Assembly (NCBI GenBank): GCA_021292165.1
Contig: CM037877.1
Coordinates: 302,750,063 to 302,814,062 of the forward strand
Reading direction: 5' to 3'
Length of the DNA stretch: 64,000 bases
Origin: Shinisaurus crocodilurus
Lineage: Eukaryota > Chordata > Lepidosauria > Squamata > Shinisauridae
Both the position numbers and the translations under genes were made by a program. Below, one piece after another: positions 44,091 to 54,276 of the stretch (the stretch's first letter is position 1; the number at the start of each line of letters is the position of its first letter). The notes beneath the pieces were generated by a model. That model was not told the origin of the DNA and did no database searches. It worked only from the letters and a program-made list of their open reading frames with translations.

Positions 44091-47000
44091 TTAAAAGCCT
44101 CAGTTGCAGGGGCAGGGGGAGAAGGGGCAATTTTGGGGGTAGGGGTCTCAGCGTTGGGGAGGCGAAGGTTAGCCCTTCCCTCCCCAGTACCAACCCCCAC
44201 TGAAAGTGGCACCCCCACACTGCAATTAGGCTTTTAGAAAGCCTCATTGCACCAAGGGAAGGAGGAGGGGAAACCCCTTATCTCCTACTGGTGATTGACA
44301 GGGAAGCGGGCAAGCCAGAGGGGGACCTCCCTGTGGGCCATGTCTTACCTGTGGGCCAGAGTTTCCCCATGCCTGCTATACACACTTACCTGAAATGGGG
44401 CCTGTAAAAAATAAGTGATGTCGTCACCCAAGATGAGTGGTGATTGGCCAGACTCTAAAGAAAGCTAGCCATCTTTCTTGTCTTTTCTTTTTATCTACTG
44501 GTCCTGTTTCTGTATCTTTAACAGCAGACTGACACACAGACATTAAGGAACTGAAGATGGCTTATATTGTTCTTCTACATTTGTAGGAGAGCACTCTGAT
44601 GCCAGCTTTCAAATCCTCTCTCTTTGACTCTCCAGAAAAGGGTTGCCAATTTTTAAACTAACCTTTGTAATAGTTACAGATAACTTGATCTGCAGACGGA
44701 GTTTCTGATTCTCTGGAAAGTTTCATCAACTGTTTTCTGTAAACCAAGCAGCTGTTAAAAGCACAGGAGCAGAAGAGGCCAATTTTTGTTTTTTGTTTTC
44801 CTGGTGAGTTGGTTGATGAGAGTACTAGATATGCCAGTCATTCCCTCGATTTCTGAAGTTCAGAGATGAGTGCCGATCCTGATGTAGCCAAAACAGCAGC
44901 ACCGGTTCAGGAGAGAGAGAGGCACTGGCAGGCTTGCGAGAACCCTGAGGTTTGCAGATGTACAAAAAAAATATTTAGGGGAAAAAACTAAGCAGTGAGT
45001 GGGGAGGAAGAGCTCTAAAAGAATGCAGTGAGGACTGGTTGGGGCATGCTGGGAGTTGTAGGCCAAAAACATCTGGGGACCCAAGGTTGGAGAACACTGG
45101 GTTAGAGAATGCTGACTGCATACCCTCCAACATTTCACAGATGAGAATAGGGACACACATGTGAATTTGTAAGAAGTATGGTTAAGCAGCATGAAGGTGT
45201 GATCAAGAGGGCATGGCCAGGCAACATGAGGGCGTGGCCAAGGGTATGGCCAGGCAACCAAAGGGCATGGTCAAGTACAAAAGTTATTAGAGGAAACACA
45301 CAAAATCTTATATATTATAATTATTACATGATTATATTATAATATTTTATAAGTGGCTTTTGTATTTTTTTACCTTTTTAAAAAAACCTTTTTTTACCTT
45401 TTTGTATTTTTTTTACCTTTTGTATTTTTTTACCTTAAACCCTTAATTGTTGATATCTGGTGTTTTTCATGGGGGGGGGGAGGTCAGTGCTTGCAGGGCA
45501 ATCTTTCTTTTTGTTTTAAAATGGTCAGGATTGGTCCCGCAAAGACACATTGGGGTTTTGAGCCCCTTCAGCGTTTTGCTCCAACACCTCTACAGCACTG
45601 GTTTTTAAGCACAAGGAGTAACTTCAAGGGGCTGAACAGCTTTGTTGTTGTTTGTTATTGTGGAAAGCCCCCAGTTTAAAGCACTTTTTTGTGTTCCATT
45701 CACACAATTTAGATTTAAAGAAACACTTAAATTGGAATAATCTTACAGAATGTAACTAACTTGAATTAAGATAAAACAAACAGTGCAATCCTATGCACAG
45801 TTACTTGGAAGTACAAATGGTCTCTTCCCTTCCTGCTTAAAGGGCCCATGGGCAAAATCGCAGCTAGACTAAATAGCTTACGGGAGGAGGCAGGGGAATT
45901 CCGGGATCTGCATAATAAATCGGGAATCTGCATAACAAAGTAAGAAGCAAATTCTCGGGGCAATTGGAGAGTATGTGTTGGGAGGAAAGTGGATTATCAG
46001 GCAGGAAGGGGTACCAAACAAGAACATTCCACAACATCTTGTTGCAGATCGCACTTGTGGAGTGTGGAATAGCAGTGGTTTATCCTGTTCCAGTGTGTCC
46101 TCCTTGGTTGCTGTTTAAGTTGCACATGTAGAAATGTCTGCAGTGTTAATTTCTAATACTTCACATTAATAGATTTTTTAAAAAAATCCCAGGCAGCAAT
46201 GAATCATAGGAGCTGGCCATATTTTTATTTGTCATAAGGGTTTGAGAGAGCAGGAGAAATTACAATTGTTGAAGCATTTGCTCACCCGAATAATATTTTC
46301 AGGAGCTGGATGTCCCCCGCCCTCTCTCTCTTTCTCTCTCTCTGAACGTTGAATAGGAGCAAGAAATATTAGACCACAATAGAAGGACTGTTAGCGTGCC
46401 CCGTTGCCAAGAACAGGTAAAATGAACCCCCCCCCCCCCAATGATGCAACCTGTTGCCAAACCAATGGGAGCGACTCTCTGAAACATAAGACCATCTTTC
46501 CCACAGGGGTGACCCGAGATTGAAAGTAACCCTTTGGATAACTTGAAATGCCTTCCTGTGCACTTAAAACAACAGACACACAAGGGGAATTGCCACAACG
46601 CAGGCACTCCTGAGTCCTGAGCAAGGTAAATTGTGCTGAGCTGTGCCGGGGAAGCTAGCAATCCTGTAGCTAAGTAGGCTCACCAATGCTAAACTTTATT
46701 AGTTATTATTTACTTTATCTGAAATATTTTTATCCCGCTCCTCGGCCAAAAAAGGCTCTTGGAACAGCTTACAATCAGTCAGCAAAAAAGGCAGTGCCTG
46801 GCTGCAGGCTTGCAATCTAAAAAGAGATGGCACACAAAGGAAAAGGGACTGGGAGGGAAAAGGGGGGGGGGAATTAAGTTGACCGGTCAAGGTCAGCAGG
46901 GCTGGTGGAATGGCCCTGCTTCCCCGCTCATTTCCTGGGAGGCAGTGCTGTCCAACCTGAGCAGGCTCTTCTTTCCCACAGGGCAGGTGATGTCAGTTAG

Positions 47001-47813
47001 CTGGGGGGGGGGGCGGTCCTGATGGAGCAGGCCCTGAAGTTCCCTTGGCCTGCTCTTGTCCTGGCTAAAGGTGCATCTAATGCCTCTCTTAAATTTTTTT
47101 CATGAGAAGTAAGGGATAAATCTTGTTTTCACTGTGGGGGGGGGGGGAAGCAAGATGGTTGCAAAAAAAGCCACGGTGAGGCTGCAATTCTATACGCTCC
47201 TACTTGGGAGTAAGTTCCATTGAACTCAATGAGGCTTCCTTCTGAGTAGACATGTATAGGGTTGCATTTTGAGGCTGCAATCCTATGCACATTTACCTAA
47301 AAGTAAGTCCCATTGAACGTCTATGTAGAAATGTATAGGACTGTGCTATAAAGAATCTTTTTTTTTTAATGAAGTTTGTAAAAAGGCATCATTAAGGAAG
47401 TCACGGCAATTAGGGAGACTGTTTTCTTTAGCCTTATGACATTTCCCCCCCCCCTTTTAAAAACTCTTCTGCCTTTTGTTCAAATTCCTGAGATTGTATT
47501 AAAACCACACCAGTAACCCTGGGCTCCTTCCAGATGGAGGGGTCTTAGTGCTAACAGCCGGAAGCGATTCTGTCTTTTTTTACTTATTGGGGAAAAAAAG
47601 AAGGAAGACTTGGTGGGTAAGTATGTGAGGCGGGAGGGTTATGAGCAGATGATATCGACAGGAACCCCCATAAAATTCAAGGAATGAATGCCTTGTCTGG
47701 AAATACCTCCGATCCCCCATTAGCAGAGGATTTGGTTTTAAAATAACAGAATGATTTGTGACCTTTAAAAATCACCTTGGAGAATAGTGCCATTTTTTGA
47801 GCCAACCATTCCA

Positions 47814-47846
<33 letters not shown>

Positions 47847-48160
47847 TCCGGATTTGATGAGAGCCTGCATACATTTTACACATCTCACTGCAGCAAAGTA
47901 TTCCCCCTTTCCCACACTTATCTTTGAGTGCTTCTGATTCAGTGACTGGCTACCTTCACTGAGTCATGAAAGAAGAAATTCATGGAGGAGAAGGCTATCA
48001 ATGGCTACTAGTCCCGATTAGCTAGATGCTACCTCCAGTATCAGGGGCAGTGTGCCTATGTATACCAGTTGCTGGGGAACATGGGCGGGAGGGTGCTGTC
48101 GCACTCACATCCTGCTTGTGGGTTTCCCGTGGGCAGCTGGTTGGCCGCTGTGAGAACAGA
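44091..48160. other. No gene recognised; scattered repeats
   Basis: Holds half a palindromic MITE at 45035-45106 (ending 'aaggttggagaacactggg'), a T-rich tandem run at 45358-45440, MITEs of the 'gcaatcctatgca' family at 47180-47268 and 47272-47345, and (CA)n at 47818-47845. No coding block supported. Confidence 0.5.
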
Positions 48161-48325
48161 ATGCTGGACTAGATGGACCCTTGGCCTGATCCAGCAGGGC
48201 TGCTCTTCTATTGATAGCCTAATCTCGTTGCTATCTGACAGTGCAAAATTCCATGCATGCCTACTCAGAAGTAAGTCCCATTGGGTTTGATGGGACTTTG
48301 TCCCAGATCAATGTGTACAGGATTG
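48160..48325. repeat. Repeat fragments upstream of the lectin gene
   Basis: 'aatgctggactagatggacc' matches 13540; 'atgcatgcctactcagaagt' to 'tgtacaggattgcacc' is a 'gcaatcctatgca' family MITE. Confidence 0.65.
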
Positions 48326-48383
48326 CACCCCGAAGAACAAATGAAAAGGCCCCTGCTAGCTGTGACTTTCATCTGTTTTGCAG

Positions 48384-48417
48384 CACTCTGATATACCACT
48401 TTTGTTCACCCTCCAAG
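48384..48417 (+). other. Probable 5'UTR start of the ZG16-like exon 1
   Basis: A TCTGTTTTGCAG acceptor ends at 48383, so the ATG-bearing exon may begin here, after an untranslated first exon. Confidence 0.4.
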
Positions 48418-48472
48418 ATGCTGCTGCTCATTCTCCTGTCCCTCCTCTATGCCGGGGCATCCAGTAATCCAG
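48418..48472 (+). CDS. ZG16-like exon 1
   Basis: Signal peptide 'MLLLILLSLLYAGASS'. Donor G|GTGAGA, phase 1. Confidence 0.8.
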
Positions 48473-50128
48473 GTGAGAGCAAGACAGTGGGCAGCCATCA
48501 CTGAGGTCCATCATACAACTGGAGAATGGGAATATATAGAACAGCCGTGAGAATTTGCAATAAGGAGCAGCTGTGTGTGTGTGTGTTTGCAGCGAAGACT
48601 GGATGAGGATTGGCAGGGCCAGATTTAGGGGCACAGCCTGGTGCGGGGGGAGGGCGCCTGTCCCGGGCTGTTTGCTGAACTACCTCCACTCAATAGCTAA
48701 AAGAAATAGTACAAAAAGTTAAACTTCGGTCTTAAAGCTGGCAGAAAGCTCTGCCCTGCGTGGCTAGGATGGCCACTTATGAATCATCGAAAGATGAAAC
48801 AGGAACTCTGATTTGCAAAAAATAAAATAAAATGCATATGCTAATTTATCAGTATAGATGCAAATTTAGAAATAATTATTATAATTTAAATAGAAATACT
48901 GTACATCGCACCATGGTGCAGAAGACTGTGACCAGCTGGCCTGTGTGCCTGCCTGTTCAGTCCGTTGTCTATCAGGCTGCTGTTCAAGCGACAGCTACAG
49001 GGACTGGTTGATAAACTGGCAACCCTAATTCCTTTTGTGAAAAGAACCAAAGCCGGTCCTTTGTGCGGTTCGGGTACCAAGGGGTTAACCGGAGCAAGGT
49101 TAGTCCTTTACGTCCAGTCCGCGGCACCTAGGCAAAAGCCACAGCCAATTTTAACGCTAGGACAGTGAAAGAAGCAGTTTTGTGAATGGGAGCCACTACA
49201 CTGTTTATAGGTAAACAGAGTTTAATTGAGGGTATCAAAACATACACAAAGGCAGTAGGCAAAGCACCACTTGCAATTGACATGGGTATAGAGCGAGTCG
49301 CAGCAACAGTACACACAAGGTTTACCTGGAATGACCCTGATTCCTCGACAGCCGCGTAGCTCAGCGGCTAGGCGAATTCAGCTAGTTTCACCAGGAGCTG
49401 CCCGGGGCTGGATCCTGAGGTCAGACCGAAGCCCTGGACCTCCGTGCAGCTTGCTGCCCACGACCAACAACTTTTCCCGCCACAGGCCCCTTTCTTTATA
49501 CCCTCTTCTTGGCTCTCCCCTGCGTCCTTCCTCAACTGAGTCAGGAATAACCTGTTTGGGGATGCTTAGTTCACAGCTCATTTGGCTGCCAGGGGAGGGG
49601 AAGCTGGGGGGGGTATGCAGATGTGTCCCATTGTGAGCCTCATTGAAGGGCAGGAAAACAAGTGCGTAAACAAGGTTAAAGGTGGATACCTGAGCTGCTG
49701 CTGCAAGTGGCGTGTGCATGTCCGTGTGCGTGTACCTGACCTGCACACCTTTAAAAGGCAGTATGTGGATAGCATTTGAGTGATTAGATCATTAAGTTAC
49801 ATGCCCTGGATTAAATAATTAAAATGTGAACATCTTGGATGAAAATTATCCTTCTACTAGACTCCTTTTTATTAATCTTTTGTCAGATGCCAAGATTGTA
49901 CTTACTGGGGAAATCCTCTAATCCCAACAATTAAGGAACGGCTAATCAAAGTTCTGGAAATTGCCAAAATGGCCCAATTAACAGATAAGAATCACAGAAG
50001 AGACAGATCGAGCTCCTGGGTTGATCCTGGGGGGAAAGTTGAACTATAATATTTTAATTTCTATTTATTGTGTACTGGAATAAAACAGTGTAATTCATTA
50101 TTGTGGAGAAAAGAGCCTCTGGGGGTTC

Positions 50129-50180
<52 letters not shown>

Positions 50181-53100
50181 CCTCATGTGTAAACCAGGTG
50201 GTCCCGGCTGGAGGCTGGGAGGAGGCAAAATGTGCATAAGTATCTGATAAAGTATGGCGCCTGAAAATCCTGAAAAACTGGTCTAGTCTACAGTGACCAG
50301 GCTTTTGAGATGCAAATGTAGTTCAAGCCCGGTAGTCATGAGTCACCCCTCCTCTGCCTGGCCAGGTGAAGTTCATCCTGATTGGCTAGAGGCAGCGGAG
50401 CTACAGAAAGGAGGAGGGGAGGGGGAAAAGATATATTGCCAAGATGTGGCTTTTGTCTTTTGTCGTCGCTGTGGATCATGGCAGCAAGCTACGTGGAGGT
50501 CCAAGCCTTCGGGCTGGCCTCAGGATCCGGCCCCAGGTGGCTCCTGGTGAAATTAGCTGAATGAGGGTCAGGCAAAGGCAAGCCTTGAGGAGGGCTACCC
50601 ATCCCGGACCTTAGGGTGGGTGTGGTAGTCTCCTCGGGTGGCAAGGCTGTGCTGAAACCAACCCTGAAGAGAACCGGCCCCCAGGTAACTAGTGTGTGCC
50701 TGGGAGATGTAAGGAATCAGTTTTGTTATTTTGCAGCTCTACTGTCTGTGTACCAAAGCGTCTCTCTATTTTGGCTACTTCCCTCATTTCCCAACTTTTG
50801 TTGTAATATGCTACCTGAATAAACCTTCTTGGTTTTTACCCCACATGGCGTTTGTGATTGCTCTGTTGGTTCAGCAGCTAAATCCAGGTTATAGTCAAGG
50901 CAAGTCCCTGGCAGAGATTCAAGTAGGATTGCAGAGCTGAGGCTGGCAGTCTGGCACCTTGAGATCTCTGGGGGTCTTGTGGGTAGGAAAGGGTGGGTTG
51001 TGGCGGGTCAGCCAGCCCCCCTTCCTTCACAATTATATAGATTTTAAAATATATAATCATTTATATCCTGCCCTTTGGCATTGGAAAGACTCTTTAAAAA
51101 AAGAAAATTGCATTTATAAACTCATTCTACATAAATAACAATTTTGAAAAAAGTTAATCAATGATATTAATGTTAAATGCAGGTGTGTTTAGCCTTTAAG
51201 GGCACAATCCCATGCAAGTTTATGCAGGAAAAAGGCGTACAACTCCCAGCATTCTGGGAGTTCTGGGAGTTTTTTTCTGTCTAAACTTGCATAGGATTGT
51301 GCCTTTAGCTGTTTAGAATTGGCTTAGGAAATCCATCCATCCCCTTCCCAAGAACCCTTAGGCATCTCACCGCATGTTTGATCAGTAGGGTGACCGCTTA
51401 TGAATCAGACAAAAAAGAGGAAATGCGCCACCAAAACAGAGGACAGAAAGAGGACAGCAATTTGCATAAAGTTGGCGTATGCTGATTTATATGTATAAAT
51501 GCAAATTTAGAAAAGAATTGCTATGGTTTAAATAGAAATACTGTCCATCTCGCCCTGGTGTGGAAGCCTGTGACCACCACCAGGTGACTTGTGTGCCTGC
51601 CTGTTCAGCAGCCTGCTGGTCCAGGTGCTCACTGTGGGTGGGCAGCCGTTCTTATGGTTCTCTGACTGTATCTTTAAACTGGAACTTGGCCAGACAGCTC
51701 TTCCAATCGAGGACGCCTTCAAGTAGAGCAGTGTTCTCCAACCTTGGGGTCCCCAGATGTTTTTGGCTGGCTGGGGCATGCTGGGAGTTGTAGGCCAAAA
51801 ACATCTGGGGACCAAGGTTGGAGAACACCGAAGTAGAGGATGTTCTTCTGGTAGCCCTTCAAATAGAGAGTTGTCCTTTGTAAAAGAGGGCACTTGGCCA
51901 CCCTAGAGACCAGAGCTCTGCCACCGAAAGCAAGTTCTGGGACTGATGCCCTTGTATGTGTACGTATATGTGTGTGGGTCTGCAGTTCAGCCACACATTC
52001 CAGAACAGTCTGAGGAGTGTCGTTATTGTGAAGCAACCTTGTAAGTAAGCCCACACAAGTTACTAGCCTGCAGTAATAATAATATTTTTTTTAAAAAATC
52101 ATTAGCCTGGGGGACAGGCTGGCAGGGACAGAGAACTGCATTTATAGGCTGGGTGTGGAGGAAGGAGCCCACTCGATTTCTCCACTAGGCATGGAGGAGG
52201 GGCAGAGCATCCCACCCACCCTTCTCTGGCCTGCTGACTTGCCTGCATGGAATTCCTGGTTGCCCACCCATGGCTACCAGGCTGGTGCTTACATCAGGGG
52301 TGGGAAACTGGTAGCACTCCAGTTGTTGGTGGACTGCAACTCCCAGGAAGCCTCAGCATTGGCTATGCCAGCTAGGGCAGATGGAAGTTGCAGTCCAACA
52401 CCATCTGGAGCACCACACGTGTCCCCACCCGTGGCTGAAATACAAGGCTGTTAAAAGGGTAATCTGTGTACAGCCAGAGGGAGCAAAGCAGGAAGAAGGC
52501 CTCTGAAGGGGGCACAGAAGGGTAAAGAATGGAGTAATTTATTCAGTAATTCACCTGTTTCCTTAATTAACCGATTGCTCATTCCCTTTATGAATCCAGC
52601 CCAGGCGAGGCTTTCCTCTTACTCTGAAGAATACGGTGGCAGCCGTGGGGACCATTTTGACCAGTCAAGTAACCAGCTGGATGGCCCCATAACAGCCCTG
52701 CGAGTAAGGGCAAATGACCGCTATATAGTAAGGTACGTACGTATGTCTTCTCAGACACCAGGTACGTTTCTTTGGACACCAGGTACCTGGGTCTTCATCG
52801 GTATCAGCTGAAGGGGGCTTTTGCAACCGGTGACAGAGAACAGAGGAAATATGCAATGACCGATCACAGTGGAGATGCACGGGCGGTCATTAAAATGACT
52901 TTTTAAACTTGTGAATATGCTGTGTGCGTGTGTGTAGGGAGGAGTTGGTTCAGAATCAAGGCATGCCTGGATCAATGACATAGATTTCATAGATCATAGA
53001 GTTGGAAGGAGCCTGCAAGGCCATCAAGTCCAACCCCCTGCTCAATGCAGGAAACTAGAGGAGGGGTCTCCCATCCAAGTAATAACCAGGCCTGACCCTG

Positions 53101-54276
53101 CTTAGCTTTCCATGCTCAGACAAGCTGAGCCAGCGTGAGCCACATGCAGATACAGAAGTGGTGGGCTCCTCTGTGGAATGCATGGTGGGGTGGGGGGTTG
53201 TTTTTTCCTCTTTCTGGAAGCCATACACATAGGCTGGCCACTTACCAGGCATCAACCCAAAAAGAGGACAAAAAGAGGACTTTTGCATAAAGATTTGCAT
53301 TAAATCTCCATATCGTAATCTATATGTATCGATGCACATTTAGAAATAATGGCTATAATTCACACAGACATACAATACTTCTCACCTTAGTGTGAGAAGA
53401 CTGTGACCCGGGGACCTGCTGTGTGGTCTGCCCCCTCAGTCTGCCATACAGGTACTAACTGGGGATGGGCAACTTCAAAGCTTCTGCCTCTCTGTTTGAA
53501 GAGTTGTCCTGTCCAATTTTGGTTTAAAGATAAAGAAGCATTAGAACAGTTCCCCATCCACAGTGAGCACCTGGACAGCAGACTGGACAGGCAAGCACAC
53601 AGGCCAGGTGGTCACAGGCTCCCGCCCCATGGTGAGATGTACTGTATTTCTATTTGAATTATAATAATTATTTCTAAATTTGCATCTACACACACATATA
53701 TTTGCATGTGCAAATGCTATGCAAATTACCTGCTGCCCTCTTTTTTTTTGGTGATGCGTTTCCTCTTTTTTGGTGATTCATAAGTGCCCCCCCTGTGGGA
53801 TAAATGTTATCTGTTGATTTCTACCTGAGATGCAGCTGCTAAAGGCACAGGGCCTCTGTCCATCAAAAGGCGGCAGCCCTAACTAACGCTGCCCCTCCCT
53901 TGTCAACGCAGCATCCAAGTTCGCTATGGCGACTCGTGGTCCAGCACCGAAGGGAGCTCCGTGGGTAGCCCGTCTGACCAGCAGCTTTTTTCCAGGAGAG
54001 GGATTTGTGCAGGTCCTGGGCCGTTTCGGAAGCTACGTGGAGTACCTCGCCTTCCGCACCAACCTAGGCCGCGTCTTTGCCTTTGGGCCCAGCTCTGGTT
54101 CTGGGATGACCTTTGATGCAGAACCTCTACTCCCCATCACGGTCCTGCGGTCCATCAGCGGACGGTCGGGGCCTTTCCTCAATGCTATTGGGTTCCACTG
54201 GGACAAAGAACAGTGGACTGGATGGGGAAACCAATCCTCCCATTCCACACCCCCAGCAGAAATAACCCATAGATAG
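48418..54276 (+). CDS. ZG16-like secreted jacalin-fold lectin, frame-shifted in exon 3
   Basis: ZG16-family proteins are small secreted lectins with a jacalin-type beta-prism, made by exocrine and goblet cells. Exons: 48418-48472, 52600-52732, 53912-54276. Residues 1-18 are a signal peptide; exon 2 encodes 'YSEEYGG' and 'NQLDGPITALRVR', near-identical to human ZG16; exon 3 starts 'IQVRYGDSWS' and later reads 'SISGRSG' and 'AIGFHWD'. The two parts of exon 3 are in different frames: the shift falls at a T6 run (53986-53991), where one extra base, or loss of two, breaks the frame. The later frame ends at TAG 54274. The carbohydrate-binding G-X3-D motif of ZG16 reads G-P-F-L-N here. Possible explanations are a pseudogene, an assembly error, or use of an alternative exon 2 donor. 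ZG16B lies at human 16p13.3, like TNFRSF12A. Orthology to ZG16 or ZG16B is undecided. Confidence 0.82.
48766..49030 (+). repeat. Interspersed DNA repeat ('ggccacttatgaatcat' family), copy A
   Basis: Starts 'aggatggccacttatgaatc' and ends 'aaactggcaaccct', imperfect inverted ends. Related copies lie at 51388 and in an inverted pair at 53231-53795. Confidence 0.6.
49031..49752 (-). mobile_element. Solo LTR of a second retroviral family
   Basis: The LTR is 49036-49747 (712 bp). On the minus strand it runs TGTGCAG...TTTTCACA and is flanked by perfect 5-bp duplications CCTTT (49031-49035, 49748-49752). On the minus strand a TATAAAG (about 49500) precedes an ATTAAA (about 49215). Part of the middle resembles the plus-strand LTRs. 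It lies in intron 1 of the ZG16-like gene. Confidence 0.88.
50097..51036 (+). mobile_element. Solo LTR of an endogenous retrovirus, copy 3
   Basis: The LTR is 50102-51031 (930 bp), beginning TGTGGAG and ending CTTCACA, flanked by perfect 5-bp duplications ATTAT (50097-50101, 51032-51036). It includes a long (CA)n at about 50130-50178, which accounts for its greater length. An AATAAA is at about 50818. Confidence 0.9.
51196..51310. mobile_element. Palindromic MITE
   Basis: 'aagggcacaatcccatgcaa' is mirrored by 'ttgcataggattgtgccttt', with 'acaactcccagca' inside. Confidence 0.8.
51388..51906 (+). repeat. Interspersed DNA repeat, copy B, split by a MITE
   Basis: Starts 'agggtgaccgcttatgaatc' and ends '..cttggccaccct'; the same internal 'gtgcctgcctgttcag' phrase as copy A. 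Confidence 0.6.
51721..51838. mobile_element. hAT MITE with perfect 8-bp target duplication
   Basis: The element 51729-51830 begins CAGTGTTCTCCAACC and ends GGTTGGAGAACACCG. It is flanked by AAGTAGAG on both sides (51721-51728, 51831-51838). Confidence 0.9.
52287..52436. mobile_element. Palindromic hAT-like MITE
   Basis: 'caggggtgggaaactggtag' to 'gtgtccccacccgtg', inverted interior around 'gactgcaactcccag'. It lies about 160 bases before exon 2 of the lectin gene. Confidence 0.75.
52600..52732 (+). CDS. ZG16-like exon 2
   Basis: First strands of the beta-prism. The donor region is a tandem GTACGTACGTATG, giving three possible GT donors at 52733, 52737 and 52741. Confidence 0.85.
52989..53145 (-). 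repeat. 5S-rRNA-derived SINE with CR1 tail
   Basis: In antisense it shows the 5S-like 'gggtctcccatccaagtaat' and 'ccctgcttagctttcc', preceded by the antisense CR1 tail 'gagttggaaggagcctgcaa'. Confidence 0.85.
53231..53795. repeat. Interspersed DNA repeat, inverted pair
   Basis: Copy C reads plus from 'ggctggccacttaccagg'. Copy D reads minus and ends at 'gattcataagtgcccccc'. Together they form a large imperfect inverted repeat in intron 2 of the lectin gene. Confidence 0.55.
53912..54276 (+). CDS. ZG16-like exon 3 with stop, contains a +1 frame break
   Basis: Frame one (from 53913) covers 'IQVRYGDSWS' up to the T run at 53986-53991. Frame two (from 53926) covers 'GEGFVQVLGRFGSYVEYLAF' through the stop. 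Confidence 0.8.
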
